From: Desarmillaria ectypa
Lineage: Eukaryota > Basidiomycota > Agaricomycetes > Agaricales > Physalacriaceae
DNA length: 64,000 nt
Direction: 5' to 3'
Assembly (NCBI GenBank): GCA_030407005.1
Contig: JAUDYN010000005.1
Coordinates: 682,001 to 746,000, forward strand
Shown here: positions 1 through 12,341 of the stretch, piece after piece
How the letters are laid out: the number at the start of each line of letters is the position of its first letter
How positions within the stretch are numbered: position 1 is the first letter of the stretch
Made by a program: the position numbers and the translations under genes
Notes under the pieces: model-generated
Told to the model about the DNA's origin: nothing
What the model saw: only the letters and a program-made list of their open reading frames with translations
Databases searched by the model: none

Positions 1-30
1 ATTGATGAAGAAAACGCAGCTAATGAGGCC

Positions 31-663
31 TTGTCCTTGAATGCAGATGCGATCGACATTTCCGATTTGCCATCTGCGACATTCATGGCAGCGCAATTCA
101 GTATGGGTTTAATTCCTGCTGGGTCCTTGATTATGACCGACCCATACCTACAGTATCTCGATTCACTAGCACCAGGAGAAAAGCCTAAGCAGGTAATAGT
201 TGCCAAAGACTCAGCTAGTCTGCGAGCTGTCTATCCTTTAATTAATGGTGCAGGCAAAGAAGAAAGTGTAGTTGATGGTGGCTCACAGAGAGTATCGATG
301 GCTAGTACCATTGCGACTAGGCTAGGAATAGCATGGGATCCTGACATAACTATTCATATGCAGAGTGCGAATGGTCAGCTTGAGAAAACCTTAGGACTAG
401 CAAGGAATGTCCCATTCCTATTTAATGATATAACCGTGTACTTGCAAGTACATATCATCACTAGTCCAGCATATAAAGTGCTACTAGGCCGACCGTTTGA
501 TGTTCTCACAGAAAGTGTTATTAGGAATCAAGCAGATGGTGGTCAGATTATTACCATCACTGATTCGAACACTAGTAGGAGGTGCACCATTCCAACCTTC
601 TTGAGAGGGGCTCCTCCTAGATTAGCCAAAATGGCACCTAGAGCAGCTGAAGAGGGTTTTTAA
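31..663 (+). pseudogene. G1 retropepsin-like (aspartic protease) region of the polyprotein
   Basis: This 210-codon open stretch has the look of the Gypsy protease region: residues around 77-95 read VVDGGSQRVSMAS, resembling the D-S/G-G-S active-site loop followed by a hydrophobic run. A second half ending in KVLLGRPFDVL matches the usual ILG-x-P-(F/W) closing strand of retroviral-type proteases. The expected Asp-Ser/Thr-Gly triad reads D-G-G. The start is not real; the polyprotein came in from upstream. The stop at its end is followed at once by another frame that carries reverse transcriptase, so a frameshift or programmed shift separates them. The domain call rests on motif shape only. Confidence 0.65.
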
Positions 664-677
664 TTGAACTCAATGAA

Positions 678-2231
678 TTGATGAACGATCAAGGAGAGTT
701 AGCCCTGCAAATCGTACAGACTAGTGATGGTAACTTGGAAATCGAAGCGTATATGAAACCAAAAGAAGGCGCTAGTTTCTCAGAAAAAGAACTACGTGAC
801 AACTTTCTTATGGCTTCGATGAGTTGTGAAGAAAAATTATGCCAAGATGAACAAGCCAAGGGACTATTAAACTCCTACTTCCAAGGAAAGGTAGTCCTTG
901 AGGGCTACAAAGCACAATATCATGTGTATGAGCACATTAGCGATGGCTCTCAATTACGAGAAGATAATGAAATCCCAATTTATAATATACTAGTTGATAA
1001 CTTGCATGCAAGGTCAAAGACTAGTAAGTCTAAGAAGAAAAAGACGACACTAGTCCCTGGTTTTGAACACCTTGGTGCATGCATGAAGAGCCCAGACTTT
1101 AAACCAGTTGCAGTGCTCGCTAGTAAGAAATATAAACCTGTAGCATTGAAGGTAAAGCCACTACTGGGTGACCTGCCAGAAAAATTCCGAATAGTGAGAG
1201 ACATTAAGGGTGATCCCCTCAAAGACATTCCACTATTGAGTACTAGTCCACCAGAATATGTACCTACAGCACGCTATACCCCAGAAAGAAAAGCTAAGAT
1301 TGACGAGAATCACCCAGAAGGATTTCTATGGCCAGAAGAGCGCAAACTAATGCACCATTTCATGACTATCCAAGAACAGGCATTCGCTTGGGATGATACT
1401 GAACGGGGGCATTTCCGAGAAGATTTCTTCCCGCCAATAGATATTCCTGTAGTACCACACACTCCATGGGTATTGAAGAACATTCCCATCCCACCTGGGA
1501 TCTATGAAGAAGTCTGTAAGATTATTAAATCCAAGATTGAAGCTGGTGTATATGAACCATCTAATTCTTCATATAGATCAAGGTGGTTCTGTGTTATTAA
1601 GAAAGATGGTAAAAGCCTTCGACTAGTACATAGTTTGGAGCCCCTCAATGCAGTAACTATTGCACATTCAGGAATTCCACCAGCCACAGATGAACTCTCA
1701 GAGCACTTTGCTGGACGAGCCTGTGGAGGATGTTTGGACTTGTATGTTGGATACGACGAGCACGACATAGCAGTTGGGTCTCGGGACTACACTACCTTCC
1801 AGACACCATTTGGTTCTATGCGACTAGTAAAGTTACCGATGGGTTGGACAAATTCTGTCCCAATATTCCATGAAGATGTGACGCATATCCTGAGAGAAGA
1901 AATCCCACATGTCACTCGTCCCTATATTGATGATGTACCTGTATGAGGACCAAAGACTCACTATGAAACAGGGGAGGGGAATTTTGAGACTATTCCAGAG
2001 AACCCAGGGATTTGTCGTTTTGTATGGGAACATATGCAGAACATGAATCGAGTGGTCCAACAGATGAAATATTATGGAGGAACTTTTTCTGGACCTAAAA
2101 CGTTCTTGTGTGTTGAAGAAATGATGGTGGTTGGTCATTTGTGTACGTATGAAGGTAGAAAAATTGAACCTGATAGGGCTGGAGTCATTGGGGCCCTTGC
2201 AAGCATCTCACTGATGTACGAGCCTTCTTAG
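678..2231 (+). pseudogene. G1 reverse transcriptase region (broken by a TGA stop)
   Basis: An N-terminal linker is followed by Gypsy reverse transcriptase: the fingers segment YEPSNSSYRSRWFCVIKKDG at about 1549-1608, LPMGW at about 1834-1848, and the catalytic box Y-I-D-D at about 1924-1935. A TGA at 1944-1946 directly after YIDDVPV interrupts the frame. The same frame continues through 2034-2231 with thumb-region sequence, then shifts. A single C-to-T change in an Arg CGA codon would explain the stop. The element cannot make an intact polymerase from this copy unless the stop is read through. Confidence 0.85.
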
Positions 2232-2296
2232 GCACTTGTGGAGTCTGTCGAAAGTTTATAAAAGACTATTCAAAGATAGCAGAGCCACTAGTCAAG

Positions 2297-3403
2297 TTGA
2301 CTCGGCTCAATGTACCCTTTGAATGGAAGGATGAACAGCAACTAGCCATGGATAAGCTAAAAAAGGCGGTTGTGAATAGTCCAGCTATTCGACCAATTGA
2401 CCTCACTAGTGAAGCAGAAGTAGGCCTATGCGTTGATACCTCATACAAGGCTGTTGGGTTCTACATCTATCAAGTTGATGAAAAAGATCCTACCAAGCGC
2501 TACTATGTTCGCTTTGGTTTGATCACAATGAATGAAAGAGAAGCACGGTTTTCACAGCCCAAACACAAACTGTATGGACTATCGCGAGCATTAAAAGCTT
2601 GTCAGTATTGGCTCATTGGGATTCGCAACTTAGTAGTTGAAACTGATGCACAATATATTAAGGGTATGCTAAGCAACCCTGGAATGGGACCAAATGCCAC
2701 TATCAACTGTTGGATAGAGGACATATTGATGTTTCATTTCACCCTTCGGCATGTGAAAGGTAGTACTTTCCCTGCAGATGGACTATCAAGGTGTGACTCC
2801 CAACCTGGAGATGAAGTCCACCCTGACTTGGAGGACTATGAGCTTGAAGACCATGGCCTCTTGAAATTCGAAGTAGCAGAAGGGACTAGTACATGGCCAA
2901 AGGAACTTGAAGAATTTAAGAATGAAATTGATAGTCGAGGTGGCTATATGTATACGCTAGCCACGAGTATTGATGATTTTACTGTAGAATTGGATGATGC
3001 ACGCTCACACGAGCTAGAATTAAGAAATCTGTACTTTGCACAAGTGAAAACTGATGAAACTCTAGGCCAGTTCTTGAAGGCTACTCCACTAATTCCAGGT
3101 CTCGAACATAAGTTTGACCCTAACAAAAGGGAGGACTATTCAGAGAGGCAATGGACTAATAGTGGACTGGCACAAGATGAACGCTTACCACATGTCAGAA
3201 CCTGGTTGAGAAACCTCAGGTACCATCCAGAGGGACTTAATGACAAGCAGTACTTGAATTTTAAGCAGTACTGTCATAACTTCTTCCTAGACAAAGGGGG
3301 ACGACTGTACAGGCATAGTATTGAAGGGAACCATCGACTAGTGGTCGATAAAAGCCATCGAATGTATATGATGAGATTAGCACATGACTCATTAGGACAT
3401 TGA
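2297..3403 (+). pseudogene. G1 RNase H region and linker to integrase
   Basis: The frame opens with the reverse-transcriptase/RNase H connection (PFEWKDEQQLAMDKLKKAV), then a Gypsy RNase H domain: LCVDTSYKAVGFYIYQ with the first catalytic Asp, ETDAQYIKGML, and HVKGSTFPADGLSR, the usual HV-x-G-x-x-N/F-x-A-D-x-LSR ending. A long linker leads to LAHDSLGH, the first His part of the integrase HHCC zinc finger. The TGA at 3401-3403 falls between this and GFYATKSLLEQ, again where an Arg CGA codon would be expected. Confidence 0.85.
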
Positions 3404-3427
3404 GGTTTTTATGCAACTAAGTCACTA

Positions 3428-4779
3428 TTGGAGCAGCGGTTTTGGTGGCCAGAGTTGGAACGAGATGTCAGTTGGTATGTCAAATCTTGTCATTTATGCC
3501 AAGTCAGACAGAAGACTATGCTCCATATCCCACCTTCTGTCACTGAGACACCGTCACTATTCCAAAAAGTACACTGCGACACAATGGTTATGTCTCCAGC
3601 ATCGAATAAGTGCAAATATATAGTTCATGCACACGACTCACTATCATCATGGCCAGAGGCAAGGGCTTTACAACATGAGAATGCTAAAGCTATTGTGATT
3701 TGGTTCTTTGAGGATGTGATATGCAGGTGGGGCTGTCCGTATGAAATAGTAACTGATAATGGCGGACCATGGGTTGCTGTTATACAATGGCTAGCAGACA
3801 AGTACAGCATTACTGGAATAAAGATCTCTCCTTACAATTCGCAAGCAAATGGAAAGATAGAAAGAGGCCATTGGGATATTTGTCAATCACTCTTTAAGGA
3901 ACTAGTAGCAATGCAAGGAAGTGGTTTTACTTCCTACCGCATGTATTGTGGGCTGACCGCATTACTATTAAATGTGGGATGGGTTGCTCACCATATTTTA
4001 TGGCACTAGGTGCACATCCAATAGTACCGCTTGACGTAGTTGAAGCTACCTGGCTAGTAAAACCCCCAAGTGGAATTTTGAGCACTGCAGACCTAATTGG
4101 TCTCTGTGCGAAAGCGCTAGCCAAGCATGCTCAACATGTAATGGCCATGAAACAGAGAGTCAGTAAGAATAAGCTTGATACAGTACTACGCTATGAACGT
4201 GAGCACAAGGCCACTATTGTGGACTATGACTTCAAACCAGGTCGACTAGTGCTTATGCAAAACACACGCATTGAAGATAGTCTGGATAGCAAGATGGAGC
4301 CAAGGTACTTGGGGCCACTAGTTGTCATAAGAAGGACCAAAGGTGGTTCCTATGTCTTAGCAGAATTGGATGGATCACTGGTGGGTGGCGCAGTCGCTCA
4401 GTTTAGAGTAATCCCATACCATGCAAGGCATAGTATCAGCTTACCAAAGAAAATTCATGATTTAATTGATGTAAGTCTTCAAACTCTTAAAGAGTTGGTG
4501 GATAGTGACGAATCTGTCCCAACTGAATACCACTATCGGCCATTAGGCAAGAAACTGTATGGTGTAGACCAGATTAGACTGCAACAGAGCAACACTAGAG
4601 GATCTGACAGTGAAGATTCAGGTTCAGAAGCAGAGGGATACCCTCAGCCTGGTGACAATGATAGCGATAGTAGTGAAGAGGATGAAGTCCCCATCACTAG
4701 TCGACTTAGAAGCTCGAAAACTGCAGTCAACAACAGTCAAACACAATTGATATTGCTGGGTAATGACAGCATAAGCTAG
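3428..4779 (+). pseudogene. G1 integrase region (frameshifted)
   Basis: The segment holds the integrase zinc-finger Cys pair (SCHLCQ), an rve catalytic core with VHAHDSLSSWPEA, a VTDNGG box and NSQANGKIERGH, i.e. the D-D-E pattern. Near 3930 the reading shifts by one base: the 3428-4009 frame loses homology and 3946-4779 takes over with LWADRITIKCG-like sequence. The C-terminal half has a typical YLGPLVVIRRTKGGSYVLAELDG GPY/F-type module, then a Glu/Asp/Ser-rich tail. No chromodomain is seen. The final stop is at 4777-4779. Confidence 0.85.
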
Positions 4780-5166
4780 ATAAGACTATCTAGGCAGTTG
4801 ATATTCGCAGTAATAACAGACTAGTAATGGAAAAACTGTATAGGCAGTGACTAGTAATGGTCAGCACGACCAGTGGCGAGTCTAAAACTATGATTGTATT
4901 AGCAGAATACCAACCAGTATTGAGAATAGAATGAGAAGAATAGAGTCCTATCAAAGAAGATCGGCACTGTTGCATGTGAACCTGAAAATCATCAAGTGAA
5001 TTTGATGATCTCTGATGGCTAAGTGTCAGCTGGACTTGGTGATGAGAATGTGATCGAGAACTGTGACCTCAAAAGAAAGTAGTAAGGGTCCACTAGTGGG
5101 ACGCACTGCTAAGTACAAAAGGGACTTAGGTGACTGGGGACAGTCACTATTTCAGTGCGGGGGAGA
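4780..5166 (+). other. G1 3' untranslated region with polypurine tract
   Basis: No coding potential is visible. ACTAGT occurs three times here. The stretch ends at 5153-5166 with a G-rich purine run (gtgcgggggaga) that abuts the LTR, as expected for the plus-strand primer of an LTR retrotransposon. Confidence 0.6.
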
Positions 5167-6506
5167 TGATATGCTGTCTATGCATTCACACCTAGATTTT
5201 GTGATTTTGTAACAATACTATTGCACATCTATCCTATACTAGTGATACATAGAGGACTATAGCTGAGACTTCAAGCTGATAGTTAAAAGCAGTAAGCAAC
5301 TGGTAGAGCCAGGACTTAGATGCAACACCATTAGTGGGTTAAATCTACCAGCTGGCCAGACTAGTAACTCGAATGCTAGCAGGACTAAGTGAAATACAGC
5401 CACTAGCAAACGAAGGATGCTACTAGCACATCAAAACCAGAAGCAGAGTACACAGATCTTATCAAGTTCTGTCACTAGCAAACTGGACTGGACATAAATG
5501 CCTAAGTCAGGATAACTAGTCACATGGCAACCTTGAAACAGGACTTAGAAATAAATTAGGAATGGATTAACCTTGAGCCCAGATCCGACTATTTCAATAT
5601 AGATCTCTTATGATTGATGCTAGTGGAGCCGGACTGCACCCTTGATCATGATTGGATAGCTGTTACAGGCACCAATATCTGGATATCCATATAACCACGT
5701 TACTAGGGCCTGTAGTTGTGCCAAGGGTGCGGAAAGACCAACTGTGGAGTCTCTAGACCGAATATTTGAAAAGAAAACAGACTAGACCAACTATTGTGTG
5801 ATTATTCACCATTATTCGTGACTAGCCAAGAAATCCTTACCAATATACCCTATACCCAGATGATATTTATAGTTTTGCCTCAGTAGTATATAAGTAGTGG
5901 GATGGGCGCTCGTGCAAAGCAGGCAAGCCATCCCCGCAGTTGAGCCCTCACTGGTAGTAACTGGTGTCCCCAATTAAAGGCTTTTGTGCTTAACCTCGAT
6001 GAAGTGATTAATAGTCGCTAAGTCACCCATAGAATTGCATTGAATTGAAGTCCATTAGAGTCACTGTTGTGTCCTGCAAAGGTCTGGAGTGTTTTGAAGT
6101 TAGTTCAAGCAAAGTTCTCAGAGTTATAGTTTATTCTTAGGCCAAGAGTGCAGCTAGTCAAGTGTTTATCACTTGTAGGAAGCAGTATAGGGCCAAGAGT
6201 GCCACCAGCCTGAAGCCATTTCAGTCAGAACAAGCGCAGTAGCTCAAACCAAGTCACTCTTATCCAATTGTGTCTTACCCACCCCACTAGTACGAGTAGT
6301 ACTTTGTATAAACTCACTAGTAACAAATAAAATATCTTAAAGACAATTGTACTTGATTATTGAAGTCTGCAGAGTGCTTCCATCATACTCAAAACCGCCC
6401 GAATTCAATATTGGTGATTAAGTGTAGAGTAGTAAGAGGTTTAGTGTGATTGGTGTTCATTGCCATTCCCTAATTCTTTTGTCACTTGCCATTACCAAGC
6501 ACATCA
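5167..6506 (+). repeat. LTR C copy 1 (3' LTR of G1)
   Basis: It starts TGATATGC and ends GCACATCA, so the termini form the short inverted repeat TGAT/ATCA. A near-identical copy lies at 49579-50938 in the same orientation. Inside are a TATA-like box (gtatataag at about 5886) and an AATAAA polyadenylation-like signal at about 6326. The following bases acgga would be one half of the target-site duplication; the other half is outside the window. Confidence 0.9.
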
Positions 6507-9503
6507 ACGGATGCTGGGTTTGAACTCAAATTCAAAGAATCCTGGATGGATATTATCTCACCATGTGGCAAAAGGATTGGCCATGGAGATAAAGTATTGA
6601 AGCTGTATAGCCTAGATATTATTGTGCCAGAAATAACCCAGGCCCATGTGACAAAACTGGCCCAATCATGGCAGAAGTGGCATCGGGTAATGGGCCACTT
6701 AAACATAGGATCAGTAAAGAGACTATTTAGGAAGAAAATGGTCAAGGGAATGGATGTGAATGAGTCGGCAGTGCCCCAGAAGGATGGCAAAGCCTGCATA
6801 CAGGCCAAACATCATGCCGAGCCATTTCTGCAAGAAGCTGAAAGGAATTATACTGAAATAGGTGAAATGACATTTTCGGACTTATGAGGGCCAGCCTGAA
6901 CTCAGGGTATCCATGGAGAAAGATATTACATAAGCTTCACAGATGGGAAATCCCAGAGGACAATGTTGTATTTTCTGAAGTCGAAACAGGGTACAGAAAT
7001 CCAAAAGAAGATTCAGCAGTACCAAAAATACATCAAAGTCCACACTGGAAGGGATCTGAAGTTTATGAGGATTGATAATGGGAAGGAATATATCAATGAG
7101 GAGGTGAAGGAATACCTCCAGAGCAATGGCATCCAGTTGGAACTGACTGCCACATATTCTCCATCCTAAAATAGAGTCACTGAGAGAGTCAATCAGACTC
7201 TTGTGGAGCATGCTCATGCCATGCTAGAAGAACATCACCTGCCGAAATTTTTATGGCCTGAGGCAGTGGCATATGCCACATATTTAAAGAACCGATCACC
7301 AACTAGGGCCATCAAAAATGATCTAACTCCAGAAGAAGTGTTTTGTGGAACAAAACTGGATATTTCAACACTCCAGGAATTCGGAACAAAGTGCTGGGTG
7401 TTGCAACAGGATAACAAAAGGTCAAAACTCGACCCAAAATCAAGGGAATTTGTCTTTACAGGTCTTACAGATGAATCAAGAGCCTGGAGATACTACAACT
7501 CACAGACTAGGCAGATTCAGACCTCAAGAAATGTTATATTCCCTGAAGAGAGCATTTTAAATGCTAACAATAATGAATACATTGTGTCCCATCCTCCACT
7601 GCTCAAGGGGGAGTCAGGGAGCAAAGTCGAGCAGATTCTGGATGGAAATGATGATATTTTGGACAAATCCACAGGTGCCAGAAATGCCGAAACAAAAGGG
7701 GAAATGCCCCTTGATGACCCGGCAACCAAATCAAAGTTACCTGTATGGCATGGGAAGGTGATTCAGCCACGTGACAAATCAGTCCGGATTGCATCAGTAG
7801 CCCCACCAAGTTACCGGTTCCTTAATAATCCAGCCTCACGAGGCACGAAATTGCCAGAGAAGCAGCAGGAAGTAATAAAGGAACCACTGGAGACTGCAAA
7901 TATTGCAGTAGAATATGCATGTGTGGGGGAGACTGCAGATAACCTCAGTGATGAGCCATTAAGCCTTGAAGAAGCCAAAACAAGGCCAGATTGGCATCAT
8001 TGGAAGAAAGCAATGGATGAAGAATATAACCTATTGACTTCTCTAGGCACATGGCAGCTGGAAGAATTACCTCAGGATAGGTTGCTTGTTGATTGCAAGT
8101 GGACCTACAGGCTGAAAAGAGATGGTGATGGGAAAATCACCAGGCACAAAGCCAGACTCGTTGCGAAAGGATTTTCACAGAAACCTGGAATTGATTTCTT
8201 TGAGACATATGCACCTATAGTTAGGCTGGACATATTCCGCCTACTTATGGCCATTGCCGCACAAAGAAACCTGATTATTCATAGAATGAATGTCATTGGA
8301 GCCTACTTAAATGGAAAGCTCAATGAATCCATTTATATGGCACAGCCACCCGAATATTCCGATGGGAGTGGTAAGGCGGCACACCTCAAGTTGACATTAT
8401 ATGGACTCAAGCAATCTGGCTGAGTTTGGAATGAGAAATTAAATGCTACCTTTTTGGGACTCAGATACACAAGATTGATTAGTGATCAATGTGTGTATAT
8501 CAGACAGATGGATTCTGGTCCTATAATTGTAGCTGTGCATGTAGATGACATGACACTGCTTGCCCCAGATGATGAAACCATGTCTATCATGAAAGAAGAG
8601 CTTAAGAAGAAGCTAAATATTACAGACATGGGGGAGATTCAATACATATTGGGCATGAAGATAGACAGAAATTGGGAGAAGGGTACCATTACCTTATCCC
8701 AGAAGGCATATATTTTGAAGGTACTCGAGCGAATGGGCATGAAAGACTGCAAACCAGTCAAAATGCCTATGGACCCGAATGTACGGCTAGAGAAAATCCC
8801 CGAAGACGATCCCCGGAGCGCTGACACAGCCACCAGGCAATATTACCATACTGGTGTCGGATCTCTGATGTATGCAGCCAATGGATCTCAGCCTGACATT
8901 GCACATGCTGTCACAGAATTGAGCAAATACGTACAAAATCCGGCTGCTGAGCATGTCACAGCTCTGAAACGAGTTTGCCGTTACTTGAAGGGGACTCTGG
9001 ATTTTGGTATCACATATGGAGGGACTACAGATGGACTGATACCCTACTCAGATTCAGACTGGGGAGAAGACAGGACAGATAGAAGATCAACATCTGGTTA
9101 TGTCTGTACCTATGCAGGGGGAGCTGTTACTTGGAGTTCAAAGAAACAGCCCACTGTAGCTCTATCCACTATGGAGGCAGAATATATGGCCCTTTCGCAA
9201 ACAACCCAAGAAGTAATATGGTTGCGGGCAATTTTAACTGAATTAGGATTGCCACCTGATGGTGCAACCACTATTTTCGTCGACAATCAGTCAGCGATCA
9301 AATTCGCTGAGAACCCCGTATTCCACACGCGATCGAAGCACATAGACATACGGCATCACTTCATTCGCGAGCGCATGGCTTCAAATGAAGTCAAAGTTCA
9401 GCACTGCGCATCAGAGGAGAACTTAGCAGATATATTCACTAAAGGGCTACCAAGACCATTACATGAATATCTATCTGCAGGTATTCTAGGAGCTCGGAAT
9501 TGA
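6507..9503 (+). pseudogene. Copia polyprotein: GAG_pre-integrase, integrase, RT, RNase H (four nonsense codons)
   Basis: One frame covers the whole stretch. WHRVMGHLNIGSVKRL (about 6675) is the pre-integrase zinc region; FTDGKSQRT, RIDNGKEY and NRVTERVNQTLVEHAHAML belong to the integrase core. Reverse transcriptase is shown by WTYRLKRDGDG, KARLVAKGF, LYGLKQSG and VHVDDM (about 8536-8553). RNase H is shown by SDWGEDRTDRRSTSGY, TMEAEYMAL and KHIDIRHHFIRE near the C-terminus. Stops are TGA at 6885-6887, TGA shortly after (about 6897), TAA at 7167-7169 and TGA at 8421-8423; all fit C-to-T or G-to-A transitions. The true start lies upstream of the G1 insertion. Confidence 0.92.
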
Positions 9504-9510
9504 GGGGGAG

Positions 9511-9721
9511 TGTTGGGATAGCAATCCCGAGCAAGTACTAGAATGTACTTGAAGGATTGGCTTACTCAGCAGGATCAAGTTTGGACCGTAAAAGTGGACA
9601 TACATAGTATTTCGTAGTAAGTTCTAGAAGTAGTACAAAATGTATTTAAGTAGGACACCTCTTGCTTGAGAGGCAAGGATTTTACCATCCTTTCTACGTT
9701 CTCCTCGCTCTCGTTACAACA
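9511..9721 (+). repeat. Copia 3' LTR
   Basis: It follows the purine tract tgagggggag directly, starts TGTTGGGATAG and ends CGTTACAACA, giving the inverted termini TGTTG/CAACA. Length is 211 bases, short as usual for Copia LTRs. Confidence 0.85.
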
Positions 9722-10384
9722 TGAACCCACTGAGTGCTGCTTCATTTCTATCGTTCTCACATTCAATCTTCGGAGTCAGTAGTCGGAAAAGTTCCAGAAG
9801 TCAGGAATCATGATCATACAGGGACATGCGGTGCGCGTTTTCGGCTAAGTTGTTTCCACATTATCTGATGCTCCACCTCTTTTCAAGATACAGGTGACGT
9901 CAATGCTTTCGACATAAACGCTGGTATTGACCGCGTTTCTTAGGTGTGTCCCGCCCAAGATTTAAGGTTTGTGTGGTTTGGGAAAGCAAAGTCGGTCACC
10001 GTGCGAACATAGTTTCTACTGACGTGTGAATAGGGAAAATGTACGCTCCGATACCTTCCCTCCGGGGTGTCTCACTTCCCAAAAGATACCTAAGAATACA
10101 ATTCTTCCATTAACTTGCAGCCCGATGGAGGCTATGAGAGGTCACAGTTGTCAATAATGAAAGAATCGAGGCAACCGTAAACGTATCGGTGGGTACCGTA
10201 ACTTATTACCAAACGGCGGACTAATATGCCACTTTTAGAACTATAATAAATATAGGGTCGAGGAAGCAAAAGGACGAGGTACCGACTAGGTGTTGCCTTG
10301 TTTCTTCCTCTCGTCTCCTCTTGCTGTCAATTCGCGTTTGCTCTTGCTATCCCTACCGTTTCGCTTTCGCTGTTTCTCTCTCTT
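9722..10384. other. Intergenic stretch between Copia LTR and first host gene
   Basis: No convincing gene. The last ~100 bases are pyrimidine-rich (cctcgtctcctcttgctgtc), typical of the promoter/5' leader just upstream of a fungal start codon. Confidence 0.5.
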
Positions 10385-12341
10385 ATGCCTCGGGTACGGA
10401 ACGGCGAGACAGGCCCTGGAGCGTCTAAGCCTAAAGGAACGCGGACCAAGTCAGGCTGTTATACTTGTAGGATCCGGCGCAAGGTAGGCGCTTTACTTTA
10501 ATTTCATGGAACCAACTCGATTCAGCTGCTCTCTTGTTGTTTGCTTCTTCACTACCTGCAATATCTGACCGTGTGGCGCATCTCAGAAATGTGATGAAAC
10601 TCGGAACCGCAATGGCCATTGCAACACGTGCGTTCGTCTCAAGGTACAATGCCTTGGATTTGGCAATAAACGACCAAGATGGCTCACCAAGGTTCTCATT
10701 TTCCCCTTTTTTATCATTGCGGTGCTGACCGCCTACATAACTGCAGTCAAAATGTGACGAAATTTTATTCAAAATCAAACATTTCCTTGCCGGCACTTCC
10801 TTTCTTCCTCAACAGTCATGTCCGGGTGCCTCGTATCTGATACTGTGGGATGACGACTTGGAGACAGCCTCTTCTCCGAGCAACTCTCTCGACACTTATG
10901 ACATTGGTCTCCTTCCCTATGAAGATCCCGTTATGGACTCGGACTTTGGCGCAGTTGTGTTGGAAGGTTTTCTAACGCCGTGGAGCCGAAGCAGTGAGCT
11001 AATTCGTTACTCGGAAATACTCGCGTAATAACTGATCTAGTCCATCCAGATCTTTTGTTACCCCAGTCTCCATCACCCTTCCGCACCACCTCCCAATCGA
11101 TAAAATCCTACAGCTTAGATCCTACGATACTTTATACCAGTGAGCACTACCAGTTTCGTGCCATTCCTTGAAAACCGATTCTATTTCTCCTAGGCTTACC
11201 TCCCTTCAGTCCCATGGATATTGAATCTAGGCTGTCCAACGCCGAGCTTGACAGACGCTATACCAACATGGTTGTCAGTATGCAATACCAATTTTCCGAC
11301 GAAGGGACACGCTCCGAAATATTGATCTCCATTCAGCATTCCGGAACTCATCAAACTTCGACTCGTTTGCTGGCTTTCATTCACGAACGACGCCATAATT
11401 CTCCATTGTCCATCGTTTTACGCGATGCCTTTGCCCAATCACGCTACTCCGAGCTCGTAGCAGCTCTCAATGATCCCCGTTCTTATGACGACGGCCAAGC
11501 GATGGCTTCATTGACCATGATATCCACTCTCCTCTTTGACGGCGGAATGGGTGACTGGCAATTTTGGCTGAGCATGGTAGTTATACATGCACATATTCTG
11601 CTTGGCGTATCTCCCCAACATGCCCTCATGCGTTGCAACAGGAAACAGGCTTTCCTCATCAAAGCGTGCATTTGGTTTGATGTCCTCGCCTCTGTGACGA
11701 CTCAGGCCGAGCCTAGCTTCCTCCATGTTACAAGGGAATTATTCTCTCCATACGCCAGTGGCATCTCAGACGCTAATACACCCGAGAACGACATGATGTC
11801 CGTCATGGGATGCGAGTGCCGCATTGTTTGGGCCCTAGCTGAGGTATCGGCGCTTGCTGCTTGGAAACAGCAAGAACTCGACGAAGGCAGGCTCAGCACT
11901 ATGACTCTGGTTCAGCGAGCTGAGCCCATTTTCCGATGCCTTAATGAACCGCTGAATGGACATGGTCATCCTGATTCGCAAAACCTGTGCTCGGAGGTAT
12001 TCCGGATGTCTGCAAGGGTTTACTTGCTCTCAGTCGTAGACGGGGATTTCCCAGGCACCGATGATATGGAAAAGGCTGTGCAGGAGGCGGTTCAACTCAT
12101 GAAGAAGGCGGATAATGCGGTGGTGAGGAGCACGGTGTTTGCATTTTTCGTGTGTGGGTGTCTTACGAATGTTGAGGGGCTAAGGAGGGTTTTGTGTGAG
12201 CAACTACGAAGGGAAGGAAGTGTCGGGAATTGCTCTACGGTACTTGAGCTGTTGGAGCAGGTGTGTTCAGACCCGAGAAAGAACCAGGATCCTGTCCCTT
12301 GGAGGCAGGCTCTGAGGAACAAGAACTTGTTGCTGGTGTAA
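10385..12341 (+). CDS. Zn2Cys6 transcription factor with Fungal_trans_2-type domain
   Basis: Exon 1 (10385-10483) starts MPRVRNGETG and runs to CYTCRIRRK; a phase-0 intron ends at 10586, and exon 2 resumes with KCDETRNRNGHCNTC and VRLKVQC. Together they give the full six-Cys cluster C-x2-C-x6-C-x9-C-x2-C-x6-C, followed by GFGNKRPRWL. A further exon from about 10747 carries DEILFKIKHFLAG and an acidic stretch. The last exon, open from 11214 to 12341, is the helical middle domain typical of Fungal_trans_2 (Pro1-like) regulators, ending in NKNLLLV. The protein should bind DNA in the nucleus; targets are unknown. The splice between about 11030 and 11200 is the least certain part. It is the first host gene after the retroelement block. 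Confidence 0.8.

Larger units (their letters stand above)
1..6506 (+). mobile_element. Ty3/Gypsy LTR retrotransposon G1, 3' part (5' end outside window)
   Basis: Protease-like, reverse transcriptase, RNase H and integrase segments follow each other on the plus strand in Gypsy order, then a purine-rich tract and a long LTR. The 5' LTR and gag lie beyond the left edge. The element is broken by several in-frame stops and frameshifts but still reads well. No chromodomain is visible at the integrase C-terminus, unlike the elements at the right end of the window. It is inserted in a Copia element, whose sequence resumes at 6507. The hexamer ACTAGT is strikingly overrepresented along the whole element (see findings). 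Confidence 0.9.
6507..9721 (+). mobile_element. Ty1/Copia retrotransposon, 5' part displaced by G1
   Basis: The element runs from the G1 insertion point through pre-integrase, integrase, reverse transcriptase and RNase H to a short 3' LTR. The gag half and 5' LTR must lie upstream of G1, outside the window. Domain order (integrase before reverse transcriptase) is diagnostic for Copia. Apart from four in-frame stops the reading frame is continuous, so this copy is much fresher than the chromoviruses at the right end. The bases after the LTR, tgaac, are the candidate target-site duplication. Confidence 0.92.
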
